Below are positions 37,197 through 49,055 of a stretch of 60,000 nucleotides of DNA, one piece after another (the first letter of the stretch is position 1; every line of letters begins with the position of its first letter). The notes below the pieces were generated by a model. The model was not told the DNA's origin. It saw only the letters and a list, made by a program, of their open reading frames with translations, and did not search any database. The translations under genes and the position numbers were made by a program. The stretch is from Membranipora membranacea (lineage: Eukaryota; Bryozoa; Gymnolaemata; Cheilostomatida; Membraniporidae): contig OU612073.1 in assembly GCA_914767715.1 (NCBI GenBank), positions 7,318,001 through 7,378,000 on the forward strand. Reading direction: 5' to 3'.

Positions 37197-37640
37197 TTTG
37201 TTTGTTTGTTTGTTTGTTTGTTTTTTTGTTTGTTTGTTTGTTTGTTTGTTTAATTTATACTCTTTGTCCAAAGATGTTTACATCGAGATAAAAAGCCCCC
37301 TTGGAGAGAGAAAATAATAAATAATAAATTGTAAAAACAGAAACAATTTAAACTTGCTAGGCTAGATAGTCTTTGTTTTTTAAGATTGCCTTGCTACATT
37401 TCACAGTTCGTGACCGTTTTATATACACATCAGTTTGACACTTTCTTACAGATCTCTGTGGTCTTACGTTGGTTTTGTTATTTAGGCGGTTTCTCAGCAG
37501 ATGTTCTGGATTATTGACGATTCTCAGCACATAGGTTGAGCATACGTCATGGAGTAAATCGCAAAGTGCTGTTAACTTAGCAGCGTTGAGTCTATCGATA
37601 TAATGTTCAAGGTCCAGGCATCCAACACAGCATTCCAACC
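37197..37640 (-). mobile_element. LINE 3'-end remnant with (CAAA)n tail
   Basis: The minus-strand frame at 37357-37638 (NAAKLTALCDLLHDVCSTYV, then NPEHLLRNRLN and Lys/Arg-rich blocks) resembles the extreme C-terminus of CR1/jockey-type reverse transcriptases. On the same strand it is followed by (CAAA)n at about 37250-37197, where a LINE tail is expected. The rest of the element is missing. Confidence 0.6.
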
Positions 37641-38762
37641 CAACTCAGGGCTCTTGCGCATCGGATAGCTATGCTGTTGCGCATATGGAGTCTCATCATC
37701 TTAAACTCACGCATTTTTTATACATGAATTAATTACCCAATGAAATAAACAAATCAAATCAAAATCAGCCTCAGAATGCAGCCAGGGTCACACACACCTA
37801 CCAAGCGCTGCTGCATTTGATAATTTGATGTTTACTTGGAAGTTACACATCGTTTCAACAACAGGGAGCAATGACCTGTCAATCCTACAGCTCTGTACTG
37901 TTTTGTGCTGGGTATTAGAGCTTGTATTGATGCCCTACTGCCACTTGCAGGAATTTTTGATACATTTTGCTGGTCTTGACAGGTCTGCTGGCTCTCATCA
38001 AACCCAGCTTCAGAGCATTACCTATTTTGTATTAAATGCATGCAAGCCATTATTACGTAAAGAGGACATATGAAATTAAGCCTCATTAGCTTCTAGAATG
38101 TTTAGCAGCCTCGACTGGGAGTCACCTCACCATGAGAGCAACACAAACTTGTCCTATTATAGTGGCCTACTTATTTATATTATATATATATATATATGTA
38201 TATGTATATACTAAAATATCATTGTTGGTGATATATACTTTTATTGTCAATCTACAATCGTCTTGATGAATGTTTTTCATGCTGTGACAGAACAAATAAC
38301 TTTAAAAATTAGGGAAAGCGGAAAGTCAAAGAACAAACATATATTGGTAATAAAATGAACAAGATTTAAAGTGCTTTGATAGTAGTTGTTTGAAATAAGT
38401 AAGTTTGGTTGCTGAGCGTATCTGTGATGCTGTGATCGCTGACATGTCATTGACTATATAAATGGGTAGTGAAAATACTTATTGTTGCCGTTCCGACTTT
38501 GGCCAAGCCTCCCTTGGCTCACCTGGATATCAAGTTATACAAACACTGGTTGGATATTGAATATATATACAATGACTTGCTTTTATTGAAATTTATTATG
38601 GTACCTCAAATTAAAGGATCTTTTATTTAACATTTCTCGTTTTTTTCAATAATTGTAGCTTTTAAACAGATACCTTTTGCGCTTTTCTCTAGACAATATC
38701 ACAAGTGAGTCTGTGTGGCTTAGAGGTTAGTACTCAGATCACTAGTTCCTATACTGAAAAGA
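37641..38762. other. Region without a supported gene
   Basis: AT-rich with a TATA dinucleotide repeat near 38180-38215. No supported coding or RNA gene. Confidence 0.35.
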
Positions 38763-39131
38763 TACCGTAATCCCTCACCTATAGATCGGGCGACTTATAA
38801 GTGAAGGCGGCTATAAGAGAGTAGCATATAGACGCGACTATCATTTGAAGCATTTTAATATTTATATTGGACCAAAACCTATTACAGTCACCGAAGCTCA
38901 ATAGATTAGTGGTAGAGCGTACGACTTGTAAACATGGAGTTGCGAGTTCAAAACCCAGTTTTTTTCCCAAAACTACTTAGTTCATTTGTAGTGAGTGTAG
39001 TGTAATGAGTGTCTTATAGCTGTGGGGTGTCTTATAGCTGTGGGGTGTCTTATAACTGGAGCATTTTTATTTTTTCTGAGGGGGGTGATTCACTTATAAG
39101 TCCGGTGACTTATAGGTGAGGGTATACGGTA
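38763..39131. mobile_element. Inverted-repeat transposon with internal tRNA-like segment
   Basis: The left end TACCGTAATCCCTCACCTAT, then CGACTTATAAGTGAA, mirrors the right end TTCACTTATAAGTCCGGTGA, then CTTATAGGTGAGGGTATACGGTA, giving ~45-bp inverted termini on a 369-bp element. Inside, 38890-38960 looks tRNA-derived: GATTAGTGGTAGAGCG resembles an A box and GAGTTCAAAACCC a B box. A tandem GTGTCTTATAGCTGTGGG lies near 39010-39050. The anticodon stem does not pair well, so this is not a working tRNA gene. Confidence 0.65.
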
Positions 39132-41319
39132 GATACCTAGTTTGAAATGAGTAGCATTCGTGACGCCACTCATAAACATGCAATATTTTCTTGGAGTTGT
39201 CTCAATTATCACTATTCCAATTAACATATACAAGTCTTTCCATCAATGGCATCTGCAATGGAGCCAGCGATAGTCTATGGACAATGAGGCCAGCATTTCT
39301 TGGAGTTTACCAATAACTGACAGATTTATTATTTTTTGTTTGTTGTTTTTTAAACAAGTTTAGCTGTCACGTTGGTAAAATATCAAAGCATTGGAGTGAC
39401 AGATGAATGAAAGTAATAGCACTCAATCCATGAATTCAACTCAACCACATTGAATATTCCATCAAGGCAAGTGGATCAAAGAGTTTGGGACATATATCCC
39501 AAACTCCATGAGTGGATCAAGCTTTGAAAGGATTATTTGTAAAATAAGAGATTGTTTGCCCATGTAAACTAGCGGAATAACTCCTGTTATGAGAATAATA
39601 ATTAGTTATTGTGGCTTTCTAGACAGTCTTGACAAACATGTAAAAATGCAATTAAAATACTGGTATCTGAATCCTATCCTAATTCTCATAATGACCGCAG
39701 ATTTCTTGTCACTGTTGCAAGTTCCCTGCTACAAAATTTGCCGAAGTATGAAGATTGTTGAGAGGGCCCCTTGCAACACACACATTACATTTCAGATAAT
39801 ATGATACCCGTTAAGAACGTAGTTGGAAGTTTCAGCTGGCCTAAAGATTTGCATTGATGAAAGGCAGGGTAGGATGGGTGGGATGGATGGATGCCCTTAC
39901 TAACACCACCAGTGACCAGTGTCACCTAAAATAAGCTGTTACAACAAAATAAAACTAATCTATCATTGTGTTATTTGTGCTCTAATAACTATCATGAATT
40001 TCCAAAGTTGGTATGACACTTTTAGTATTTCAGATTGAAAGGAAGGAGAAAGGAAACTCCGGGTCGTATAACCTTATGACCTTGAGCTAATCTACATCTG
40101 ATTGGTCAGAAGAATGAAATTCCAGGGTGAGCTACAAAACCTTCACAAGGTTATTAACAGGGGAGAACAATTGCTATGTTAAGTGGTTAGGACTAAATAG
40201 CTGGTAGATTAACTTACAATAAATAAGGAGCTACACTAATAACTTTAGAGGATCAGCATTGAGGATACAATAATGACATAAAAATAAGTTTCCATGGGGA
40301 TGACAAACTTTCATTTGTGCTCTAATAACTATGATGAAACATTTCACAAAAATATGATTTCACCTGTCATAGACCATGAGAAGTGGGAGCTATGAAAAAA
40401 ACACACTCTTATATGATGGAGAGATTTGGTTGGGTCACAGGATTGTACGCTATGAAGTTGACCTTGCGTAACCTTGAGGGTCTACCACTTTTGCTTAATG
40501 CCCTCTCTATCTAGAACATTAAAGCAGTCCAATAAGTTTCCAAACCATTGATTCGGAGGATATATGGTTCTATGAAGCAGTGAAGGATCTGAACAAAAGA
40601 CCTCCGGTGCGGACAAAAGAAATGGAACAACTATGGGAGCATTTTGTTGAAAGACCACCTATATAGTTCGTCGCTGTTTTTTACCCCTCAAAATGTAGTA
40701 TAATAACTGGCCTTATGACCTTGATATTATTAACAAAAGGCTGTCTACCCCTGATGCCTGATAAAAAAGATGCAAATTCTCTAGCTATGCAAAATTCAGC
40801 CAATGAGGTGTTAGTGTCGTGTGTACTTTTTAAAAAAAGCAAATCTCATGGTATTGCATTGAGAGGCTTTCAAGCAAACATAAAAATTATTCAAAAGTTG
40901 GCCATGTGCACAAAATAGAGAGCCTTTGTTAACGCATGTTAACGCCAATGTTAACGCATTAAAATTTAAAGAGATGTTATATGCGTACTCTGCAACTTGC
41001 CACAGTCGGACTAAGTCCTGAAGACTCTGCGACGCTAACGACAGTGAGTTAATTTTTATATCTGGTCTTTGTGTTTTATCAACACTGCTCTTTGCGGGGG
41101 GGGGGGGGGGGAGGCTGTTTTATAGATACACCTAAACACATCGAACTCATCCAATGACATATTAGTGGCGTGTGTACTTTAAAAAAAAAGCAAAGCTCAT
41201 AGTATTAGATTGCAAAACTTTCACCCATTGGTAATAAAAATGTTTGAAGATTGAATGGCCATGTTTGAAGATTGAAGTTTGCTTATTGCCTAATTTCTAA
41301 TATCCATCCTGTAATAGGT
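39132..41319. other. Region without a supported gene
   Basis: AT-rich with a G-run at 41096. A ~75-bp segment is repeated at about 40798-40870 and 41148-41220 (CCAATGA, then GTGTGTACTTT and AAAGCAAA). No coding potential recognised. Confidence 0.4.
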
Positions 41320-41486
41320 TTCAACCATCATTTAATTAAGAAAATGGGATTAACTTGCCTGATCAAACAAATATTTAAGTAAACAAAATCATTACTTTAC
41401 TTGATCTTGCAAATGTGTATATTATTATGAACCACCGCCACCGTAACAACTGGTGTTCTTGTGGGATAACCTTGATACATAAGACA

Positions 41487-41730
41487 AACCAATGCAGGGG
41501 CGTAGTTTAGGAAAAATGGTAGGGGAGGCAAAAATTCTTCAGGGTGTTAAGAAAGCTCTAGCCTCTAAAGTGTTTTATTGAAATCAATAGCAAATGAAAG
41601 TCCCAAATGAGCTGATACTGATACGGATTATTCAATAATAGCATTTTTAGGCCACTCTTTTGAGCAATCTAGGGGAGGCAGAGCGTCCCTGTCTCTCCTA
41701 GAACTACGGGAAAAGTGGAGAAAACCAATG
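41487..41730. mobile_element. hAT-like MITE with 8-bp target duplication
   Basis: The element spans about 41495-41722. It begins CAGGGGCGTAGTTTAG, carries the CTAGAACTACGGG end signature near its right end, and is flanked by AACCAATG at 41487-41494 and 41723-41730. It sits in the same interval of the duplication as the copy at 12508-12742, but in the opposite orientation relative to the duplicated flanks. Confidence 0.7.
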
Positions 41731-42007
41731 CCTGTTTATTTATTATGGGTGAGCTCCAGTGAAAAGCCCTGTGTGGGTTTTTTCCAGCAGGCAGGTAAAT
41801 AAACTTTGCAGTCAAGCACGCATTCAGGCATTACCGTATCTGTCAGGTAACATGTACAAGACGTGACGTCTCATGCAAACGTTACTTTCCTCACCATTTG
41901 GGCTACGGCCACTTGACCAGGAACATCAGTACTCGCTTATTTTCAACCAATATACTTGGTTTCATTATAACCGTTTTTAAATATTTTGTTGAAGCCCCTT
42001 TATCAGG

Positions 42008-45000
42008 ATGACAGGAAGAAGAATATTAGTGACAGGTGCTTCTACTGGGATTGGATTTGCTCTGCTGAAGATGTTAGCTTCAGAAGGCCACACAGTGTAT
42101 GGATGTGCTAGACATATTGACTCTTTGGAGGTAACGTTTAAAAAAAAACATTTTGATTTTATCAGTAAAACTTATATTATGTATTATGTATTATATATTA
42201 TATATTATATATTATACCTGTTTTCTGCTTCCTAATCTAGATAACCTTCTGGCTGCAATTTGTTATATATCATATTATTTAAACTGAAAGGCATAAAGTC
42301 TGTGCGGTTGTCTTTCCTCACACAACAAATTTTGTCCGCGACGGACAAGGTATTGCTTGTAAGAATTATCTTCCCAAAATGCTATAGAATTCCCTACATT
42401 GACTTTGAGGATAAATAGAGATGTACCAACAAAAAATAACTGAAGCAAATGCTGACAATCAACACACTCTGTTAACATGTGATTTGGTTGATTAAAACAT
42501 AATCACATGTTAACAACGAGATTGTAGATATGCTATTGTACAATATCATATCCCTTTCACCCAACTTGACAAAGTGACAATGACCATGAATTGGAACTAC
42601 TCAGGATCGACACAGCGAACATAATTACCCAACATAACCCAGCAGCAGTTGACTGAAGGGGGATCAAATCAAACAATATTTGTGTGGTGATTTCCTTGCG
42701 CTCCAACATAGATGGGAGGAGGATAACAAAAAACTGACAACTAGTAAGCAATCTGTAGCCAAAGTGCAGTCTTAGCTCAGAATTTTGGTCAATGCTGGTG
42801 GCTTGGCTGGTGGCACCCAAAACCACTCTCTTGAAGAGCCATCATGTTTTTAGACCAGCATATAATTTTCACATAGTTATGGTCTAATAAGCTTTCTCTC
42901 CCTAAATGGCTAATGTATGAAATCCCATTAACTTGCTGTAATAGCCCTGCAGACATAAAGCTCTGCTCTAAATGTGTTTTTTTTCAGTTGATGAGGAATT
43001 CCAATTAATATTACAATCTCCAAGCAGAATAAATTTATGGCCAATATATTGGTTTTGATGTAAAATTTTATAATTGTTTATCAAAAAGTTCTAAGCTACC
43101 ACCATCACAAGCAAGGCCAAGTTCTCAAAAGCTCATGCCAAGTTTGTGAGACATTATAAAGCTAATAAAGTAGGACAAAGTAGCAAAAAAGTGTCCCATA
43201 AAATTTAAAATTATGCTTTGAAGACCAGCCAAGCACATTTTCTCTCCGCAAAACATCCACCAAACCTGTCATGAGTCGCTGCAGACTGGTTGGAAGATAG
43301 ACTTTATTGTGTAAGATGGATAAATTTTAACGCATCTCAAGCTCATTATTCATCTTAAATGATTTCCAAGTATTCATAAATACTCATCTAATTAAATTGG
43401 TAATTTCCGAATTGAATTCTTTGATAAACTTGCATATATCAAAAACTTGTTTACAGAAAATTGACGCTGGGTAATCAATTGCTACTATTGCTACAGGTGT
43501 TGGATATTTGAGGTGATGTAGTCTGTATAGCTCAAAGATTATAGATTGAGGCTACATATCAGAGTGATTACCTGGTCGGCAAATAGTTTTCCCAAGCAGA
43601 TTGTCCTTTTTAAGGGATGCATTCGAATTAGGTGAAATAATGACATCAGCCCTTGACATTCTAACTCAAATTGACAGTTGGATCATTTCAAATGATATTC
43701 CAACATTTTTTAGCCTTTGATGATTGAGAATCTTTAATTGTGATCAACAGACGTGCCTCTTGTTTACTCTATAGGAAGTGAAACTGACAGATCAGGTTCA
43801 TTACCTCAGCTGAGGCAGGAAATGTGAGCAAGAATTCTCTGCCTATCCATTACTGCTATCAACAAACGTTAAGAAAGAAATGGTAGGGGAGGCAAAATTC
43901 CGAGGTTAGTCAGAAGCATCAATAGGAGGGGTGCTGATACTAGGCGATTTTAAGGCATTTAATTAGCAAATGGAAATCCCAAAAGACCTGATTCAGACAT
44001 GAAAATAATCAATTATATCATTTTTGGACCACTCCATTCAGCTTTCTAAGGGAGGCAAGGCCTCCCTGCCTCCCCTAGCAATACGGGCCTGCACCAGCCA
44101 GGCCACCAGCACTGACCGAAACTCTGAGCTAAGACCGCACTTTGGCTACAGATTGCTTACCAGTCAGTATTTTTTTATCCTCCTTCCATCTACGTTAGAG
44201 AGCAAAGTAATCACTACGCAAATATTGTTGGATTTGAGTAGTCCCAATTCATGGCCATTGAGGTAACATAGACTCCTTGGCAAGTTGGGTGAAAGGGATA
44301 TGATATTGTACGATAGCATAGTACAATAGCATAGTACAATAGCACCATGACAGTGTGTTGATTGTCAGCATTTGCTTGCGTTATATTTTGTTGGTACAGC
44401 TCTATTTATCCTAAAAGTCAATGAAGGGAATTCTATAGCAATTCGGGAAGATAATTCTTACAAACGATTTCTTGTTCGTCGGGGACAAAATTCGTAGTGT
44501 CAGTCCTACAATTGTGATTGAGGTATGTCAAGGCTGAAGGGCAAAATCTATCCTAACTGCATGATGTCAGCTAACCTCGAATTGGATTAGCCTATTCCCC
44601 TCTAGTCTAAGCTGCAATGCAAGTTAATTGAATTACATTATAAACCGCTTGCCAATAACTCCCATTGCAGCTGTCTGAGCACTTAGACTGATTCCTCTCA
44701 CGGTCTGAGTGTTGAGTGATGAGGTTATATGTACTCGCATATGCCTATTTGTTCTGAAACGAGTCCTAAGCTTTGATAATGGAGGTAAAGAAATTTTAAA
44801 ATTTAATAATTCAACTTTTACCTTTGTTACTCAACCTGATTTTTCCTTTTTTCAAATACTGGAATAACCAAATGACATAGGGCTTTCAACATAATGAAGG
44901 AGTCAATATAACATGGTGAACCCTGCTGAATAAACAAGTCTATGCAGAAAATCTACAGAAATTGATAGCTCTCTTGCTCACTTTTGCGTATGAAACTCTA

Positions 45001-48000
45001 GAAAAATAAATAATAGAATTTTCTGCAGAGCCCATATGCCATTGCTTGCTACTGATCTTATAATATAGTAGTAAAATCCTCCCTCCCTGCTTGACATCAG
45101 TGGCTCTTTCTGTCACAGATTTTGAGTCTGTGGATTGCTGGCTGATCTAAATATAGAAGGGGCTTTATTTCAGTCATATGTTTATCGTTATTTTTCTCTT
45201 CTTACTGTCAGTAGTCACAGATTATGTGTGATTATAATATGAATTGTTTACCTGAACCAAGGGATGATGCACTATTTTTAGCTATTTTATATTGGTTTTT
45301 CGTTTGGCAATTTTTCTTATTGGCTAGCATTGCATCCGATCCATAGCAAGCACACTTTACAGGTTACTTTGTATTACAGAGTGCAGACTTCAAGGGAAAG
45401 CAGAACACTCACGCTATTGTGTGTGATGTGAGTGATGAGGAACAAGTCGCAGCCATGTTTGTTAAGATAAAGAGCCAATCAGGAGGATTGGATGTGTGCA
45501 TCAACAACGCCGGAGTTATCGGCCATGCTCAGATACTTGATGGTTCTCAAGAAGAGTGGAAGAAAGTTCTTGATGTGAGTTGGAGATTGCCGAGGCAAAT
45601 CTTATTATTAGTGTAGTCGATCCCAGAAAAGAAAATGACTGATTATCTTATCTCAACACAATAATTTATCAAATGATAAGTTTGAAAGGACATTCTTTTG
45701 CTTTATCATAAAATATCACATAATAACCGTATCCAGTTTTACCGGACCATAGGACTAGGTTAGTCATAAAAATTGGGCATTGGTTGAGAATAGTTTGGAT
45801 AGGATAGATTGGAGTCAAATATCAGTCAATTATTGGGCCTGAAAGATAATTACTAATTACAATATAAATACTTTCTAAACACTTAGGAGTAAAGTATTTG
45901 CAGAATTGCGCACATGTTTGAAAGAGCCAATTTTAAGTTCAAGGCGAACAAACATTCACACACTCTCATAACATTGTATTGACTCCTACCTCAGCCAGCG
46001 AATTAGTGCTAGCTAAAATTAAGTCAACACCAAACTATCTGAACTAAACTAAGCTAACAGTTACATTCTTTTTGCTGCTGGATTGTAGACCAACGTGATC
46101 GGGCTGTCTTTGGTGACGAAGCATGCTGTTAACTCAATGCTTGATGGGGGCAGTGATGATTGTGTTATCATGAACATCAATAGCACAATGGGTCATCCAT
46201 TGCCAAAGCAGTACATGCCCGGTATGAGCATGTATGTAGCATCGAAGCATGCAATGACTGGAATAACTTCCTGTTTAAGAGGAGAACTGGTTGCAGCTGG
46301 ACACGCTGATAAGATCAGAGTGATGGTATGTCAAAACTATATCTCTACGAGTTGTCTGTTTGCAGTGCACATAACTCCTAAATGATGTCTGAACACATAA
46401 ACACCAGTCGCAGGCCGAGCGCGACAAAGTACTTGTGTCAGACTGAGATAATGGGCCTTTTGTGTCCGAATCGTATTGATGATACCACAGGAATTTTTTG
46501 TTGTAACTCTTTTTTAGCCATTTTTTATTTGAATTTTGGTGAGGCGTTTTAAGACAAAGTGTGAAATAATTTCAGGAAGTCAGAATTGGTCCTAACTCCA
46601 TTTCTTTGGCTTTGTCAATAAGTACTTTGACGCTCTGTATCTGCCTTCAGTGCACATAACTTCTAATTTATATATGAGCACAATGACTCCTAATTCACGT
46701 TTGAGCTCAAAGAATCCTCCGGGGACCGTCGGACGGGGGGGGGGCAGAAGTCTGGGGGGCTCAGACTAATAGAATGCTATCACTTTGTCACATAATATGT
46801 CATTACAGCAATCTAGAAAAAGTGGAGCACATCAATGGATGTATGTTATCACGATGCGGATAAGAAGACAAGTCTATGTAAAACATTATATCCTGTTATG
46901 TTTGGCAACTGTCGATAAATGATGAGATGACCCGCTAAGTTTCGGGAGTTGTGGGATCCGGATAAAAAAGTACCTTCTTTCGCACAATTTTGGGCATAAT
47001 AAATAAATCTGCAAGCGATGGGCAACACAGCCCAGAAATACTTTTCTATCGATGTGATTGCTCTGGTGAGAGTTACTTGATTTTTTTGCATTTTTGAAGC
47101 AAATATCACCAGCGATGACTGATACCATGGCATTGAGAAAAAGAGATGGAGAAGAGGCAACTGCACGGCTCTATCAGATGTTTTCTGTAAGTCTAGTAGG
47201 GGGAGGAGGGGGGGGGGTCGGACCGTCACTAGTCACTAGTAGACTAAGCCTCGACATTTTTGTAATCAAAATATTGACACATCATCATTCCCCAGTTGAG
47301 ATTAGACACAGTAATAAACAACTCTTGGTTTACAAAATACATGTTATTCTTTATATATATAGATATACTTGATTGTCAATCTATAATCATTTTTATGATT
47401 GACATCCTTGAGCGACATTTGAAGTTTGCATTATAACCTTTTAGCATATTCCCAATGTTAATAAGAGTAGATGTTTTAAATGTGTGGAAATTATGGCAAT
47501 GCTTATGTTGAAAAAACACAGAGCTTATTCCACATGTACAAGTGTAGAATCACTTTACTTTCTTTGCAAGTAACAAGTTACACTGAACCTTAGTCTAGGT
47601 GATCAGACGGCTGCAACTCGAGTAATTGGCATTACCACTAACTGGCCATTCTGCGCATGCTCAGCTCTGGGCATGAGCTGATCTCTGCAAAATTGAGCCT
47701 CGGAATTCCGAAGCCATCTGATTGGCTACCTGCTCTGGTGGCACACTCACAAATGCGTGCGGAATTGTTAGAAAGAGTTATCTTCTATTGTCACTATTAG
47801 CTAAAGTTGACTGGCAATTTATGCAGGGGTTGTCCTATCTCCCCAGACCAAAATTGCAATTAGAACCCAGACTAAACTCATTGATCTTGCACATGCGCAA
47901 ATTCAAGTCACGTATGATACATACTTAGCATTACGACATTCTCTTTGTGGTAATGATAGCCTAGTTTATCAGTGATCTACATGCCCAGTCAGATCACGAG

Positions 48001-48243
48001 AGTCAGTATGCTAACTGGCATGGCAGCCGTCTGAGCACTTAGACTACCTGAACGTATGTAAAGCCAATTTGCGATCTGTAGTCCTGGCTACACGAAGGTA
48101 ACTAGAGAACATTCTTGTTTCCTTTACAGCCTTTGACAGCAGACGATGTAGCAGAAGCTGTTGTCCACGCCATATCAGCACCGAAACGAACCCTCATGTG
48201 CGACCAAATTCTATACAACACCGAGTATATGAACAAAATGTGA
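42008..48243 (+). CDS. DHRS11: DHRS11-like short-chain dehydrogenase/reductase (251 aa, five exons)
   Basis: Exons are 42008-42130, 45380-45574, 46089-46325, 47100-47186 and 48130-48243. All junctions are GT/AG and in phase 0. Classical SDR motifs appear in order: TGASTGIG cofactor loop (residues about 9-16), CDV, NNAG, NINSTMGH with the catalytic Ser, YVASK (Tyr and Lys), and ISPAMTDT in the ISPG position. The length fits the family (human DHRS11 has 260 residues). It should be a cytosolic NADP(H)-dependent oxidoreductase; DHRS11 acts on 17/3-keto steroids and dicarbonyls, but the substrate here is unknown. Intron 1 is enlarged by a 2.2-kb foldback element and intron 4 by a family B element. 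An inverted, gutted copy lies at 10634-11167. The symbol is by similarity; orthology is not tested. Confidence 0.92.
42319..44499. mobile_element. Foldback element with ~400-500-bp inverted arms
   Basis: The left arm (about 42319-42815, CAACAAATTTTGTCCGCGAC) and the inverted right arm (about 44096-44499, ending GGGGACAAAATTCGTAGTG) share GAATTATCTTCCC, CCTTTCACCCAACTTG, CAATCTGTAGCCAAAGTGC and other blocks. The middle ~1.3 kb has no transposase. The left duplication arm has no element at this place (TTGTCTTCCCCCATGAC joins ATTACATTATAAACC), giving a paralogous empty site. A solo terminus is at 14219-14275. Confidence 0.8.
43880..44094. mobile_element. hAT-like MITE, left-truncated
   Basis: GGTAGGGGAGGCAAAATTCC at the left and CTAGCAATACGGGCCTG at the right, with the family interior (CAAATGGAAATCCCAAAAGA). 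The CAGGG left end is missing. It abuts the inner edge of the right foldback arm. Confidence 0.6.
44603..44689. repeat. Family B inverted-repeat element, short copy
   Basis: TAGTCTAAGCTGCAATGCAA at the left and CAGCTGTCTGAGCACTTAGA at the right, inverted ends around ~45 bp. The partial counterpart in the left duplication arm is at 12098-12160. Confidence 0.65.
46726..46769. repeat. G-rich hairpin repeat
   Basis: GTCGGACGG plus G-run, then CAGAAGTCTGGGGGGCTCAG and ACTAA. Best-preserved copy of the dispersed family. It lies in intron 3 of the dehydrogenase gene. Confidence 0.6.
47592..48046. repeat. Family B inverted-repeat element, 455-bp copy
   Basis: The left end AGTCTAGGTGATCAGACGGC and the right end GGCAGCCGTCTGAGCACTTA are inverted. 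The interior has GCGCATGCTCAG and other unrelated sequence. It lies in dehydrogenase intron 4. Confidence 0.65.
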
Positions 48244-48390
48244 ACATCGGTCATATAGCTGAATCCGCAAGGAGCTAAAGAGGATCAAACTCTTTGGTGT
48301 CACCATAAAAATATGTGTGTGAATGTGTGCAAGATTGTATTTTTGTAAGTATAACAAAATTAATATCTTTTCAATGTTTCTGTATTACAG

Positions 48391-48510
48391 AAAGCTTGTC
48401 AAAGCACAAGGTAGGTGGGAGGTGGTAGGTAAGACAATGTCTACTATGTGAAGAATGCCTGGGTTTGTGATAGCAAACTACAAGAGGGGCTTGAGGATGG
48501 GAAGATCTAA
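48391..48510 (+). pseudogene. Orphan, frameshifted copy of the secreted peptide exon 2
   Basis: Aligns with exon 2 of the peptide gene at 5182-5302: acceptor TGTATTACAG kept, GTCTACTATGTGAA and GCCTGGG shared, same stop position after GAGGATGGG. Small indels break the frame between the Lys-rich start and the YYVK segment, giving an early TGA. No signal-peptide exon lies upstream, because the equivalent of about 5367-10545 is missing here. Read-through from the dehydrogenase gene 150 bp upstream is possible. Confidence 0.8.
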
Positions 48511-48584
48511 GGCCAACGATACTATCACCGCAGCATAGAAAAATCAACTACCACTGTGAATTGTTATTCTATTCATCTTACCTT

Positions 48585-48725
48585 ATTTATTATTATATAT
48601 ATTATTATAGGGTGAATTATTATTCTTTTCATCTTACCTTGATTATTACTATATTATTATTATTATTATTATATTATCATTATATTATTATTATTATTAT
48701 TATTATTCTATTCTTACCTTGCCGT
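48585..48725. repeat. ATT-rich microsatellite region with local duplication
   Basis: TTATTATTCTATTCATCTTACCTT occurs three times with (ATT)n between. Confidence 0.7.
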
Positions 48726-49055
48726 AAAGTAAAATAATAAAACCCAATAGTGAAGCATAATGGTCTGTGGTCTTTCACATTTTTGGAGAGTTAAAAATTG
48801 TCACAGGTTTCTAGTGTTTTATAATTTGATGCTTTCATGTCAGCAGAGGTTAGGTGTGGCCCCTCGATCCCAAACTTGTGTAATATCCCACCACCACAAA
48901 AGAGGGAACAAAGTTGTTCTAGGTCTGAATATGACTACCTTGGGTACGTGATGGCAGAGAACCAACCAAGGTTAAGGCTAGCCAGTCTTGACAAGCTTTG
49001 TACGGTGTCAATTGACAGGCCAATATAGATGACTGCCGCAATCAGTATCATACAG

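Larger units (their letters stand above)
41320..49055. repeat. Right arm of the inverted segmental duplication
   Basis: Counterpart of 4775-12930 in opposite orientation, holding the intact dehydrogenase gene and the orphan peptide exon. Shared landmarks include CCAGCAGGCAGGTAAA near 41790, GACTTGACCAGGAACATC-type sequence near 41920, the exons 3 and 5 and their flanks, CACCATAAAAATATGTGTG near 48310, and GACTGCCGCAATCAGTATCA near 49031. Confidence 0.85.

Noticed and set aside
38890-38960. tRNA-Thr(TGT) gene
   Set aside because: A- and B-box-like motifs are present, but the anticodon and acceptor stems do not pair; it lies inside a transposon and is a tRNA-derived relic at best.
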